64,000 nucleotides of DNA from Symbiodinium natans (GCA_905221605.1 CAJNDS010002701.1:1027489-1091488); one strand, 5' to 3'; shown: positions 11,326-22,370, counted from the stretch's first letter. The notes: generated by a model from the letters alone, not told the origin. Program-made: numbers and translations.

Positions 11326-11433
11326 AGGGCTTAGGGACAACATGGCCACTTCTGCACACGAGGTCCCTTTCGGGGTCCCCTGAATAAAGCAGGCCCTAAT
11401 ATCTAGGGTATCTAAAAAGAGACCCTAGTTCAG

Positions 11434-11489
11434 ATGAGAGAACTCACCACCTTGACAGCTACTGGAGTTCCCTACCAGGAGCCACAGCT
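11434..11489 (+). CDS. exon-like island with consensus donor
   Basis: Open from an ATG (MRELTTLTATGVPYQEPQLR) to CTACGA/GTAAGT, a textbook 5' splice site. Short, so only moderate weight. Family unknown. Confidence 0.38.
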
Positions 11490-11649
11490 ACGAGTAAGTC
11501 TGGGCCAGTCGAGCCAAGTCCTCCCCCGGTCATACTTGTCAACGCACAAAACAGCGCGGCACAAGAAACATTTGCAAACCCTAAACCCTAAACCCTAAAC
11601 CCTAAACCCTAAACCCTAAAACCTAAACCCTAAACCCTAAACCCTAAAC

Positions 11650-11911
11650 TAGCACATAGCTGAGGAGCAGACCGTCTGCGGACCCAAACAGGATAGCAAG
11701 ACGCATCGCATGCAGCCTGCCCACAGGCGGCTTCAGCTGCAATCAACAGGCTTCCCACTCTTTCAAACTTTCTTTCAAACTTCAAACTTTCTTTCAATCT
11801 TTCTAACTTTCAAACCCTAAACCCTAAACCTAAACCCTTTCCTTCCGAAGCTGCGCCTGAAGCTGGGCTCCGTGTCGATGAACTCCACCCGCTTCCTGTC
11901 CGCTCTGCGCT
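11650..11911 (-). CDS. two exon-like islands, minus strand
   Basis: 11650-11736 is 29 codons (PPVGRLHAMRLAILFGSADG...) from GATTGCAG to GCTA/GTTTAGGG, with the donor supplied by the telomere-like tract. About 11845-11911 reads RKRVEFIDTEPSFRRSF, also running into a TTTAGGG tract. Both look like soluble protein. Family unknown. Confidence 0.48.
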
Positions 11912-11937
11912 GACACCGCACTCTGACAGGCCCAATG

Positions 11938-12135
11938 TAAGGGGCCTTAATCGTTAGAATCGGGTTATTTGGGGGCCTGAATAGTTAGAATACGGTTATC
12001 TAGGGGCCTTAATAGTTCGAATTGGGGGATTTAGGGGCCTTAACAGTTAGAATAGGTTTATACAGGGGCCCTAATCGTTAGAGTAGGGTGATATGGGGGT
12101 TTAAGGGAATACTCCTAGTGATTCTCCCCGACCCC
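11938..12135. mobile_element. tandem cluster of family E arms
   Basis: Five consecutive near-copies (about 40 bp each) of GGGGCCTTAATAGTTAGAAT, an internal amplification of one element arm. I see no gene here. Confidence 0.6.
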
Positions 12136-12243
12136 TATATCAACATTACCTTACAATTAGAATAGGCTTTTGGGGATTCTTAGTGAAAATATGTAAGGGC
12201 CACAAGGGAAGACTAGTAGTACCTATTCCGACTCCGATATTGC

Positions 12244-12490
12244 CGCCACATTGCCCCCGACCTCTCCAGCAGGGAGTCACGCACCTGGCAGCCATTGGGG
12301 TTGAGGGTTTCGGGTTTAGGATTGGGTTTCGGGTTCCCCAAAAACGCTTGTAGGGTTGCAGAACATACAGAAGATACCAGTGACGCAAGTAGCCTTAAGA
12401 AGCTTCTTCTTGCTGCTGGCACTATAACAACCAACGGTTTGCAGAAGCTGGAGCACGGATCTGACATAGGACGAGTTGTGATCACCAACA
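12244..12490. other. possible exons, strand unsettled
   Basis: 12244-12300 is open on minus (QVRDSLLERSGQCGG). 12355-12490 is open on plus after a TTGCAG (AEHTEDTSDASSLKKLLLA). Both look coding but imply opposite strands, so at least one may be chance. Confidence 0.3.
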
Positions 12491-12552
12491 TTCCAAGCAA
12501 ACAAATAAACAAATGTGTAAACCAATCAACACTTAATGTAAGTATAGAATAA

Positions 12553-12564
12553 ATATCTAAGTAC

Positions 12565-12614
<50 letters not shown>

Positions 12615-12780
12615 ATATACATATATATCATGTGCGACATACTATATACCTCATAATATATACTTTCTAGATATGTATATACAGACATACAGTATACAAT
12701 AGATATTATATACTGTATATGATTATATATATATATATAGAATACTATATATAGCAATAGAATACTATATAATATATGGT
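12553..12780 (+). repeat. TATC and TA microsatellites
   Basis: About eleven CTAT units at 12566-12612, then mixed ATATAC/TATAGAATAC repeats. Non-coding. Confidence 0.9.
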
Positions 12781-12998
12781 AGTCACAGAATGGTCGCATG
12801 TGGAAACCTTTGTTTTCGATGGTTCCATACGACCGACCCCCCGAGCCTGCCCTACAGATAAGACAAGCGAGATCCTAAAACCAGGGTACCCTAAACCCTA
12901 AACCCGAAACCCTAAACCCCAAACCCCTAATGACTGACGCCGGCTTGTTGACGGGAACACTAGGAGCTTCGGAGGCTTTTGTGCTGGCCACCGGAGCG

Positions 12999-14920
12999 CT
13001 AAAACTTCGCAAGCTCTAAGAAGCTCTCATGTTCAAGAATCCGACGGCCGCAGCCATGCAGAGTACGATATACAGGGTGACCGGCCTCCAACTCAACGTG
13101 GCACGCATCCATCAAGAGGCCTGACTTGTTATTTTAGACAGAAGAACTCGGCTATGGGCAGTGCAGGGGAATGATATATTCTGATAATGAGTAAAAAAAA
13201 GTGTGCTTGGGCAAAAAAACGGCAACAAAAGATCTTCTGCTGGAGAAAGAGCAGAGGCTAGAGCCTCTCAGAACAGATCCGTCATGCAACGTATGCAGGC
13301 AAGGCACAGATGATGATCTTCCGATCAAGCCTCTCTGTGGAAGCCTCTGCTTTGCAACTCTATGTAGAAGTCAATTGAGGTAAAGTATCAGACCTTCTAA
13401 ACCGCCCTTCAGGTGGCTTTCAAAGTGGCCAGTAGTAGCAAAGACAGTTAAGTAGGAAATGTGTTTTGGCATATCTGGCGCCTGTACTTAGCCTCTCGAC
13501 AGGGAGTCGCAACCCTCGAGACTTTGGATGAAATTTCCTGTTGAAGCGCCGATTGAAGACTGGATGTTCGCTGATCCTTCATCTGTCAAGAAGTCGTTGG
13601 TGAGGCCAATCCCAACCACCATCTGATTTTGGTGCTCTTGTTGATTGTTGAGATGAGTGCTCGCAGCTGCATGTGGAAAATTGTGGAAGTGTAACTCAGT
13701 GCTGCCGCTTGTGTTTTTTGATTCTCGGCTGGTGCGCCGCTAAGGGCATTGTCCTCTCTTGATGCGTGAACTCGTGGCTTTACGACAGCCAGCATGTAGC
13801 TGACAAAATAGTGAAACTAGTCATCAAGGTGCTTGAATGCTGCAGCCAAGTGGCAGGGCTGAGTTTCCAGAGCTTCCACTCGATTCGCCCAAGGATGTAT
13901 GGCACATACCTCCCATGGCACAGGGCAGGAACAGGCTGCAGTTCCATAAGGACTTGCAGCGTGAACTCGATGTTGGCATGCAAGGGCGTACCAAAGGTAA
14001 GCGGGGAGAGCTTCCCGCACTGTCCTGCACGGAATGCAACGAAAGGTACACAAAGATGGGTCAAACAGGGTCCCATTCTTCAACGAGGCTACGAGGAGGT
14101 CCCTCTGAAGCAGAGCAGCGGCTGCTTGCTGGAGCTTGAGAACTTGCGCCTTGCGGGGTGCAAGGGCCCAAGCCAATGATCTCCGAGGGAGCTGAGAGTC
14201 GGACCATGCTTCAGCAAAGGCAGGTTCTTCCCACCCCTGCCGCGCCAGTGAGGTGGGTGGCTGTGAATAGAAGGCGTCGCTGTGGTTCACAATAACATGC
14301 AAACAGCTGACATGTGGTTAAAAAGTGTCGGAGATTAAAACGTTCAGGGACTCCAGCTTGAATGAAAATTCCCCTTAGATCCCGTCCTTCACTGCCGCCA
14401 TGGCTTCCGTGGCGTACTGAAATACACCTTGAAGGTCCTGCGCGGCAACGCGCCCGTTGCGGCATCTGATTTTTGGAACTCTTTGCCCATCGGCCCAAAT
14501 GGTTGACGGCCCCAATCTAACCCCAGCAGGCGCGCCGAGCAGTGGATGAGAAACCACAGCAGCGACAGGGCCGTGCGCTTGCAGCGCTTCCTGTGTGAGA
14601 AGAGAGCACTCCAAAAGAATGGTGCAATTGATCGTGGTATGAAAAAAAGAGCACAACTGAACGTATAACGCCGGGCTTGGTCAAGACTTCTGCATAGATA
14701 CAAGGTGCCCAAGTGGCACAAAAACGACGATCCGTGGGCTACCACATGCAAACTACGCCGCCATGCGATGCCGACATTCCTCATCAGGAAGTGATGCGAC
14801 TGTCATCCGGCATGAATCTATGGGGATACGTAGATTCGGCGCAGAGCTTTCGAATGCTTGCCATGCAGAGGGACCAGCAAAAGGAAACCCTGCCAGCCTT
14901 TCACTCCCTGTACAAGCATT
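12999..14920 (-). CDS. multi-exon gene, last exon well defined
   Basis: Terminal exon 12999-13120: acceptor AAGTCAG, phase 1, 39 codons (including HVELEAGHPVYRTLHGCG) and a TAG stop. Upstream on the same strand are long open stretches: 13590-13795 (REDNALSGAPAENQKTQAAA), 13820-14302 in two overlapping frames (RKAQVLKLQQAAAALLQRD; FTLQVLMELQPVPALCHGR), 14380-14590 (AAQDLQGVFQYATEAMAAV) and perhaps 14757-14920. The Leu-rich helical character would fit an alpha-solenoid, but I cannot name a family. The region is free of telomere tracts, unlike its surroundings. Confidence 0.5.
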
Positions 14921-15289
14921 TTTTTTCTCATATGTTCCTTCTGTCTATGAAATGACCAAGTTTATCGTCTACAACGCAACACAAGGAATAGGCTCGCTAC
15001 GTGAAGCATGCTTCAAGCGGATGGCTGGACAATGACATCTGAATCTGTCGGATATCATAGTACCGCCACTTGTCTGTCTGCAACTCGTCCAGATAGACAG
15101 ATAGACAGATATCATCGACTTTCAAAATGCTTCATGTACATTGCAAAGCATATGCCAAGCTCATCTACATGAAGTAGGGTTCATATTCCTTGTATCCCAC
15201 ACCCAATATACACACTCACCATTATTAGAAAGGAACCTTATATACACTCACCAACAACAGTAATATAAACTTCCCTGTTTCACATCGAC

Positions 15290-15811
15290 TATCCGCAGCT
15301 CCAGTCTGAGCAAAGGGATCTTCCCAAGCACCGGGCAAGTGGGCCAGCCGCCTCTCGTTGCTTTGTGCCTGGGTGGCCTCAGAAACACAAACTTGTGCCG
15401 AAAGGCGTGGTGGACCTAGAAGAAGAAAAATTTCCCCCAACCCTCTCTGCGGTTCAGATGTAATGTAAGTATATACATACCAAAAAAGAACTACACATAT
15501 ATACATGTGTATATATGCGCTTGCTAGCTTTTGGTACGGCCCCCTCTGGTTCTGATCCACCCAGCTGTGGGCCCACACAGCATGGCTGGAGATTGAGATC
15601 GTATGAGAGCCAAGCAAAGTAGCGCTTGCGACACCTCAGGAGCACCAGTACCTCGAGCTGCCTGCCGCGGCTCTGATGAGTAATTTGAGAGTTTAGGGTT
15701 TAGGGTTTAGGGTTTCGGGTTAGGATTTCAGCTGCCAGGCCTCTCGAACCATCTCAGTGCGGTCTGAGAAAGCAACTCAGGGATGCTCTGCCCAGCCTCC
15801 CAGAGGTCGCA
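15290..15811 (-). CDS. three exon-like islands, minus strand
   Basis: 15728-15811 (CDLWEAGQSIPELLSQTALR, in-frame TGA at its end), about 15550-15650 (LLRCRKRYFAWLSYDLNLQP) and about 15290-15405 (SEATQAQSNERRLAHLPGAW). An AT/TA microsatellite separates the last two. Unknown family; joins not verified. Confidence 0.42.
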
Positions 15812-15861
15812 CTTGACAGATAGAAGTCCCAGCCCAAAAAAGGGGCAACCGAGATCAGAGG

Positions 15862-16085
15862 GTTAGGGTTTAGTGTTTGGGGTTTTAGGGTTTTAGGGTT
15901 TTAGGGTTTTAGGGTTTTAGGGTTTTAGGGTTTTAGGGTTTTAGGGTTTTAGGGTTTTAGGGTTTTAGGGTTTTAGGGTTTTAGGGTTTTAGGGTTTTAG
16001 GGTTTTAGGGTTTTAGGGTTTTAGGGTTTGGGGGTTTTAGGGTTTTAGGGTTTTAGGGTTTTAGGGTTTAGGGTTTAGGGTTTAT
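15862..16085 (+). repeat. TTTTAGGG (8-bp variant) array
   Basis: About 23 copies of GGGTTTTA, homogeneous, ending in a few TTTAGGG units. This is the variant known from Chlamydomonas telomeres, here interstitial beside 7-bp arrays. Confidence 0.95.
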
Positions 16086-16493
16086 CATAGTTTGGAAAAG
16101 CCCCCCCCCCCAGCAACCCCCCCCCCCCCCCCTCAGGTTCAGAAAAGTCTGTTTGTATTCGTTGGCTATTAGGCAGCTAATAGCAGCTAATGACCCACAC
16201 AACCTTCCGCGCTATTAGCTAGCGATTAGCATTCGAGCGTGTCTGCAAAACCGGCTGACTGCTATTAGCTAGCTAATAGCGAACGCAGTCCCGGTTACAC
16301 GACCCCCCCCCCCAAGCCAACAAGCCGCCAATAGCAGTCTATTGGCTGGCAAATAGTCTGCAATTCGCAGGGGCAACCCGTCGTTGCGCGCTTTAAGTTT
16401 TGCGCGAATAGCAAAAAACCTTTCGTGCGCGATCTGGTTTGGCGGCCTGGGGGGGGGGGGGTTGCTGGGGGGGGGCTTTTCCAAACTATGAGT
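16086..16493. mobile_element. about 405-bp inverted-repeat element inserted in a telomere-like tract
   Basis: The ends TCATAGTTTGGAAAAGCCCC and its inverse are about 25 bp long and contain poly-C/poly-G and an AGCAACCCCC motif. The inside carries several palindromic GCTATTAGC/GCTAATAGC words. It is flanked by GTTTA on both sides, which may be a target duplication or simply the repeat unit it landed in. No transposase frame. Confidence 0.7.
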
Positions 16494-16509
16494 TTAGGGC
16501 ACTACGCAG

Positions 16510-16606
16510 CTCACAGCCTTCAGCATTCTCACCCCGCGAGTGAGGTCGTCTGTGAGCTTGTACCTAAAGATTGACTCCAGACAGAAGGCAGCGGACATCC
16601 AGTGGC
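16510..16606 (-). CDS. exon-like island
   Basis: ATGACAG acceptor, then WMSAAFCLESIFRYKLTDDL. A donor is possible at CTTTAG/GTACAAG, or the frame continues to about 16506. Unknown family. Confidence 0.4.
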
Positions 16607-16619
16607 TGTCATATGCGTG

Positions 16620-16862
16620 CATATATATATATACACACAAAGTATGATATCAACAAGTATATATATATATATCTTATTATTATTACAATTATTATGACTA
16701 TTATTAATATTCATATTATTATTATTTATGTATTTATGTATTTATGTATTTATTTATTTATTTATTTATTTATTATTTTCATTTTTTGTTATTTGTTATT
16801 TATTATTAATTATTCATTACTTATTTCTTCTTATCTATTATCTATTATTATACTAATCACAA
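16620..16862 (+). repeat. AT-rich microsatellite tract (ATT, TTTA, TATTTA)
   Basis: Low-complexity A+T sequence with TATG and TTAT units. Open frames here encode only I/Y/L runs and are not genes. Confidence 0.9.
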
Positions 16863-17025
16863 TAAGTCCAACTTCCACTCATGAAAGCACAGCTCAAGAA
16901 TGCATCCGAGCCGGCGACTGCCAAGCTTGATTCAGCATTCGCGCTTGACCTTAAGCTCTCGACTGCGGCTTCTTTTTTCAAGCCCCCTGGCGCTTCGCAG
17001 GAGTCAGGTTGGAACCATGGGCCCT

Positions 17026-17129
17026 CTACACTCCCCTTAGAACCTGAGTACAAAATAGTCTCTTTCTGTATTTTTAATATCCTCTTGGGTTGTATATAAA
17101 CAAAAAAATTATTCCCAAGGGGGATGTAG
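17026..17129. mobile_element. family H element, target duplication CCCT
   Basis: CTACACTCCCCTTAGAACC ... CAAGGGGGATGTAG, 104 bp, AT-rich inside, flanked by CCCT at 17022-17025 and 17130-17133. Same family as 53435-53526 and 60686-60780. Coding-like sequence abuts on the left (plus-strand ATG at 16881, LDSAFALDLKLSTAASFF). Confidence 0.78.
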
Positions 17130-17437
17130 CCCTTAGGATATAGTATATACGGGTCATTTTGGAAAATGCAGCCGGGGGATCCGCCAACCCGCCCCGCTGT
17201 GGTGCTGGTCTTGTTCGAAAAGGGCTGGATGGTGGATACACTGGAGCCTTTGCTTCTGCTATCGTGTCTTCCTTGTAGTCTAGGCCACCAAAGACCCATA
17301 GTGTTAACCAGACCCCTAAACCCTAAACCCTAAACCCTCAACCCTAAACCCTAAACCCCTACACCCTACACCCCAAACCCTGAACTCAAGAAATTCGGAA
17401 GGGTTGTCGAGTAGCTGTTCTGAGCTCGCTACCATAC

Positions 17438-17506
17438 AGAAAACGCCAGCGCTGTGACCAGTTCATGTCCGAGCTCCCTGTGAAGACCTGCCGACAGGCT
17501 CAAAAT
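17438..17506 (+). CDS. exon-like island
   Basis: ACCATACAG acceptor, QRCDQFMSELPVKTCRQAQ, then A/GTGTTTAGGG. The donor overlaps the first telomere-like unit. Unknown family. Confidence 0.38.
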
Positions 17507-17868
17507 AGTGTTTAGGGTTTAGGGTTTAAGGTTCGGGGTAGAGCAATGACATGGAGGTGGCCGAAAGTGACGATCAGATAGATTGGTATACCAGATGCTC
17601 AAAAAATATGACTGCCTAGCAGTGCTCTTGATCCTTGATTGCAAGTGGGTCATGATCGATATGTTACTGGTCGCGGCGAAAATGGCCATGAAGATAAGAC
17701 TTGTTTGAACATGATACAATGAGATTTGGGCCAGTCTCTACAAAGTTCTTGCAAAGACAACCCACAACAAATCCAGGAAAACAACTGCGATTGAGCCTTA
17801 GGCCCTGCTCAGCATGAAGCCACTCTCCCTAAACCCTAAACCCTAACCCTAAACCCTAAACCCTAAAC

Positions 17869-17980
17869 CTCCTGGGAGCTTGAGAGCTTCGTGGTCTGGC
17901 TGTGCCTGTAGCTTTTGACTCCAGGGTTCGGCGAGTGCGTCGGCATCATCCTTGCCCGCACTCCAAAGCGTACTGGCCAT
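17869..17980 (-). CDS. possible first exon
   Basis: Starts at ATG 17980 (MASTLWSAGKDDADALAEPW) and runs 37 codons to GGAG/GTTTAGGG. The context ACAAAATGG is acceptable for a start. GC-rich and hydrophilic. The donor is the telomere-like unit itself; a GA donor 4 nt earlier is the alternative. Unknown family. Confidence 0.48.
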
Positions 17981-18475
17981 TTTGTAAAAATCTTAGGGAG
18001 CGCCTTAAACCCTAAACCCTAAACGTATTTGGCGTGTGCAACATTAGCTTGAGATTAGGGTTTAGGGTTGCCGATGGGGAGCATATTGAAGATTAGAGAT
18101 GCAGGTGGGCGCCGAGGGAGTGGGGGGAGGGGGAGGGCAGGGGGGGAATCTTGGGCAGAGATTGACCGTGAGGATAAAGGCTGGTATGAAGCTGAGTCCT
18201 GCAGGAGCAACAGCTGCAGAAAGACCTGTGAAGCACCTGGGTTCCCAAGATCGAGTAAGAAGCCGTATCTATCAACATGGGGGTATCTCCCCCTATAGGG
18301 GCACCCTCAGTATGTCCCAAAATAGTATAGTCCTACTTACAGGAACCCCCATAGGGGTACCCCCGGTTTTCGGAAACCCCCACAAGTGTTCATCCTAAAC
18401 GGCAATACCCCCCCCCCCCCCCCCATAATAATCCTGATTAAGGACTGCTAGTACCAGGGGGAACATCCCAACCCT

Positions 18476-18535
18476 AAACCCTAAACCCTAAACCCTAAAC
18501 CCTAAACCCTAAACCCTAAACCCTAAACCCTAAAG
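18476..18535 (-). repeat. CCCTAAA array
   Basis: Eight perfect units on the right side of a degraded family A palindrome end (18410-18473). Confidence 0.9.
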
Positions 18536-18659
18536 CCGGTTAGTAGAAGGGGGTGAGGCATGGGCTCAGAGGGTTTAGGGCTGCGCGGGCACCGATCTCA
18601 GTGCCTCGCTCCACCAAAGTTCCTCACAGGCCGGGCCTTAAACTGGGAAGTCTGGCTGG

Positions 18660-18930
18660 GCTTAGGGTTTAGGGTTTAGGGTTTAGGGTTTAGGGTTTAG
18701 GGTTTAGGGTTTAGGGTTTAGGGTTTAGGGTTTAGGGTTTAGGGTTTAGGGTTTAGGGTTTAGGGTTTAGGGGTTTAGGGTTTAGGGTTTAGGGTTTAGC
18801 GTTTAGGGTTTAGGGTTTAGGGTTTAGGGCTTAGGGCTTAGGGCTTAGGGCTTAGGGTCTAGGGTCTAGGGCTTAGGGGTTTTAGGGCTTAGGGGTTTTA
18901 GGGCTTTTAGGGCTTTTAGGGCTTAGGGTT
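18660..18930 (+). repeat. long TTTAGGG array with variant tail
   Basis: About 24 canonical units, then CTTAGGG, TCTAGGG and GCTTTTAGG variants. Variant units cluster at one edge. Confidence 0.95.
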
Positions 18931-19138
18931 TAGGATACTCAGCTTGGACATGTGGTGCCTACAAACCCCTTCCACCCCACAACTCCCCTAGAAGGCCCTG
19001 AGCCTTGAGCCCTAAAAACCCCCCCCCCCCCCCCCAAGCCCTCAACAAAAGACCCCAAAAAGTAAAACCCTGAACCCCGAAAACCCTAGACCCCTGACAC
19101 CCCTGATAGCCTAAAACCCGAAACCTTAAACCCTTAAA

Positions 19139-19245
19139 ATTGGGATGTTCCCCTCATAGTTACTAACAGTCCTTAGTAGGGACTATCGTACACATACTAT
19201 AATACCGATTAAGGACTGTTAGTATAAGTAGGGGGAAAGTCCCAA
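19139..19245. mobile_element. family A palindrome
   Basis: TTGGGATGTTCCCC ... GGGGGAAAGTCCCAA with inner arms ACAGTCCTTAGTAGGGA and its inverse. Other copies: 48147-48251, 51926-52013, 62708-62808; degraded at 46826-46893. Confidence 0.7.
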
Positions 19246-19343
19246 CCCTAAACCCTAAACCCTAAGCCCAAACACCTAAACCCTGAACCCTAAACCCTAA
19301 ACTCTAAACCCTAAACCCTAAACCCTAAACCCCTCATCGTCAG

Positions 19344-19446
19344 GTGAAGCCTCTGTGGCACCGGCTGATCGCAACAGCCTTCGAGATGCAGATCAAGGCC
19401 TCCAGGGGAGCAGAATGAGGAGGATGCTTCGTGTCCCTCCCTGGAG
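19344..19446 (+). CDS. exon-like island
   Basis: CGTCAG acceptor, then EASVAPADRNSLRDADQG and TGGAG/GTGGGC donor, 103 nt with consistent phase. Unknown family. Confidence 0.42.
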
Positions 19447-19629
19447 GTGGGCAAGGGTTTAGGGTTTAGTTTTTAGGGTTTAGGGTTTAGGGTCTAGAGG
19501 GTCACTGTTCTAGAGGGGGTTCCAGGCTTAGAAAAAACCCCACCCGCCCAAAGAAGCACCCCAGAGAGTTTTACCTACTCAATTCGGATACGTTTTCCAC
19601 TGAACCTTCTGGGGCCCACCCCCGACGAA

Positions 19630-19990
19630 CAATGGGGTCAGATTGGCCGAAAAGTCACGAACATTGGGGTCAGATTGGCCGAAAAGTCACGAACATTGGG
19701 GTCAGATTGGCCGAAAAGTTACGAACATTGGGGTCAGCTTGGCCGAAAAGTCACGAACATTGGGGTCAGATTGGCCGAAAAGTCACGAACATTGGGGTCA
19801 GATTGGCCGGAAAGTCACGAACATTGGGGTCAGATTGGCCGGAAAGTCACGAACATTGGCGTCAGATTGGCCGAAAAGTCACGAACATTGGGGTCAGATT
19901 GGCCGAAAAGTCACGAACATTGGGGTCAGATTGGCCGAAAAGTCACGAACATTGGGGGGCAGATTGGCCGAAAAGTCCCGAAGGTTTAAA
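19630..19990 (+). repeat. 32-bp tandem satellite, about 11 copies
   Basis: Unit GGGGTCAGATTGGCCGAAAA plus 12 more bases, with only scattered substitutions. Because 32 is not a multiple of 3 and the unit lacks stops, all three plus frames stay open. The resulting proteins are therefore artefacts of the repeat. Confidence 0.95.
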
Positions 19991-20024
19991 TAAACAAATA
20001 AGTATAAATATAAATATAAAAAAA

Positions 20025-20055
<31 letters not shown>

Positions 20056-20177
20056 GATAGAGAGGGTTTAGGGTTTAGGGTTTAGGGTTTAGGGTTTAGG
20101 GTTTAGGGTTTAGGGTTTAGGGTTCCCTACAACCCTCAACACCCTGAAGCACCCAAAACTATACAGCGCGATGGAAG

Positions 20178-20248
20178 AAAGCGCTCTACGGTGAGCCTCC
20201 AGGAGCTCATGCTTCTGCCCCTGGACGCAATCCACCGGCCTTGAGGAA
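20178..20248 (-). CDS. exon-like island
   Basis: CTCAAG acceptor, PVDCVQGQKHELLEAH, donor CACC/GTAGAG or read-through. Unknown family. Confidence 0.4.
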
Positions 20249-20837
20249 CACAGACATGAGGCTTCGGGTTTAAGGGTCCATAGGGTTGAGGGCCTTTAGG
20301 GTTGAGGGCCTTTAGGGTTTAGGGTCTAGGGTTTAGGGTTTAAGGTTTTAGGGCGTAGGGCTCCCACATGATGGCCGCTTTGCTGTTCCTGTGAGAGATC
20401 GGAGAGCCTTGTGTTGAGGATACCCAGAAAGGGAGCTGAGCCCACACGAGGCGGGGTAGTTGATCCACTTTGTAGGTTCTTTCTTTTTGGGTACCCTCTC
20501 CCCCTTGGACCATGATATGGAGGTTTACGAGAATGAGGGACCCCAATATCGCCCGCCAGATACTAGGATTCCCTTACAATAAGGACCCCAGTAAGGCACC
20601 CACTGCTGCACTAGAGACCCGTCCACCCCCACCCCCCCCGCTCACAAAGCATGCCCAGCCATCTGACACCTGCGAACACTCCGGCGGACCAGAGGGCCGA
20701 GAAGGCTCATCCTACATGAAACCCTAAACCCTAAACCCGAAGCCCTAACCCGAAAACCCTAAACCCGAAACCCGAAACCCTAAAACCCTAAAACCCTAAA
20801 CCCTAAACCCTGCATTCCAGCATCTTGGGACTTTGTC

Positions 20838-21130
20838 ATGGCTGGGTGGCTGACGAGCGCTTCAGCAGCGTCTCGTAGGGGTTGTCGAAAGGAAGAACAG
20901 TGAGGGCCCTGAGCTGGTGTCAGAGAGAGCAGATAAGGGTTTAGGGTTTTAGTGTTTAGAGTCTATACTCCCCAGACCCTTCCGTTTCTGAAATCGTTCT
21001 CTGAAACCGTGCTCAGGAATAGGAAACCATACTGCAACGCACGTGTTCCGTGTGTGTCACATGATCGACCTGAGAATCCGGCGGCACCTGTGAGGCTATG
21101 TCCATGAGCTCCTTTGCTTCCTTCCTTAGC
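20838..21130 (-). CDS. two exon-like islands
   Basis: About 20970-21130 (HSLTGAAGFSGRSCDTHGTR, later SENDFRNGR) and about 20840-20905 (LTVLPFDNPYETLLKRSSA, in-frame TGA). A tract of TTTAGGG-like units lies between. Unknown family. Confidence 0.42.
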
Positions 21131-21384
21131 GTTCTTGCCGGCTGTCAGGAGTATTGCGTGAGATCTTCTCAACGGAATTGTCATAACTGGCCTCAACAAT
21201 CCTCGACTCCCCCTTTGCCACACCATCATGCTGATGTGCCACCTTTCAACTGGCCCTCTGGGGAGTAATTTCAGAAGGTATCCCTAAACCCTAAACCCTA
21301 AAACCCTAAAACCCTAAAACCCTAAAACCCCTAAAACCCTAAACCCTAAACCCTAAACCCTAGGCTTAGAGCACCCTCGCAAGG

Positions 21385-21459
21385 CATGTCACATGGTGCA
21401 TCAGCACCTGGGGTTCGGACAACTCGAAGACTTCTTGCCTGCAGCTTTCGGCTTCTGAT
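21385..21459 (+). CDS. exon-like island
   Basis: After CGCAAG the frame reads ACHMVHQHLGFGQLEDFLPA and ends in TGA. It could be a terminal exon. The antisense is less protein-like. Unknown family. Confidence 0.38.
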
Positions 21460-21462
21460 CTG

Positions 21463-21607
21463 GGTTTAGGGTTTAGGGTTTAGGGTTTAGGGTTTAGGGT
21501 TTAGGGTTTAGGGTTTAGGGTTTAGGGTTTAGGGTTTAGGGTTTAGGGTTTAGGGTTTAGGGTTTAGGGTTTAGGGTTTAGGGTTTAGGGTTTAGGGTTT
21601 AGGCTTT
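21463..21607 (+). repeat. long TTTAGGG array
   Basis: About 20 perfect units. The following sequence (21610-21655) is a degraded family B arm. Confidence 0.95.
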
Positions 21608-22034
21608 AAACCCATAACCCAGAAAAGGGGTCAAGGGTACCACTGGGCTACCAAGCCATGCTAAGGGACCCTACAACTTGCCCTGGAGACAAAGCCCCCG
21701 GCATCTTTTTGCTATGATCAGTGTGAGTCTTCTATATTGTCAGGGTTTAGGGTTTAGGGTTTAGGGTTTAGGGTTTCCAGTCCAATCCTAACGACCATTA
21801 CCATGATTCCGAGTACAGCATTGGTGAAATATCATTTCTACTGCAGCTACCGCTGACATCACCAATGTGTCAATTGGCTTTTTAGCTATCTTTGCAAGTA
21901 TTCGTATTTTCGTACGATTATTGCTACTCTCATGCGTACTGTTCATGTTCATTACCATTACGATGACTACGATTGCTACTGTCAGTATTGCAACTGCTAC
22001 AATTCTTTTAAAGAATGTCTTTATCATTGGTCCC

Positions 22035-22117
22035 CGGCTGGTCCATCTGCATCTGCATTGCTGCTGTCTCCGCACGGGGCATCTTCGCCTGAGGCAAAGG
22101 CCAGCAGGGAGCCCTGA
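22035..22117 (-). CDS. possible terminal exon
   Basis: GGGGTCAG acceptor, LLAFASGEDAPCGDSSNADA and TGA. Acidic, low in stops, unlike its surroundings. Unknown family. Confidence 0.42.
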
Positions 22118-22129
22118 CCCCTAACAACA

Positions 22130-22370
22130 AAGATGGAAAAGAACCCTAAAGCCTTCCAAGAAAAGCCCTTAGTTTGCCACCCTACAACCCTAAAACCTAA
22201 GAAGCCCTGAAACCCTAAAACCCAAAAGAGGCCCGAAGCCCCTGAAACCCTTAAACCTAAGAAGCCCCTGAAACCCTAAAACCTAAGAAGCCCCTGAAAC
22301 CCTAAAACCGAAACCCAAAACCCTAAACACCTAAGAAACCCCTGAAACCCTAAAACCCAAGCCGTGCAGG
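22130..22370 (-). repeat. degenerate CCCTAAAA/CCTAAGAAGCCCCTGAAA repeat
   Basis: A 28-bp higher-order unit (AACCTAAGAAGCCCCTGAAA...) repeated about five times, built from telomere-like monomers. Non-coding. Confidence 0.75.

Noticed and set aside
12553-12620. CRISPR-like regular repeats
   Set aside because: Perfect CTAT microsatellite without spacers; nothing in the window has a repeat-spacer pattern.
19632-20057. 141-codon frame of W-P-K-S-H-E-H-W repeats
   Set aside because: 32-bp satellite translation; all three frames are open.
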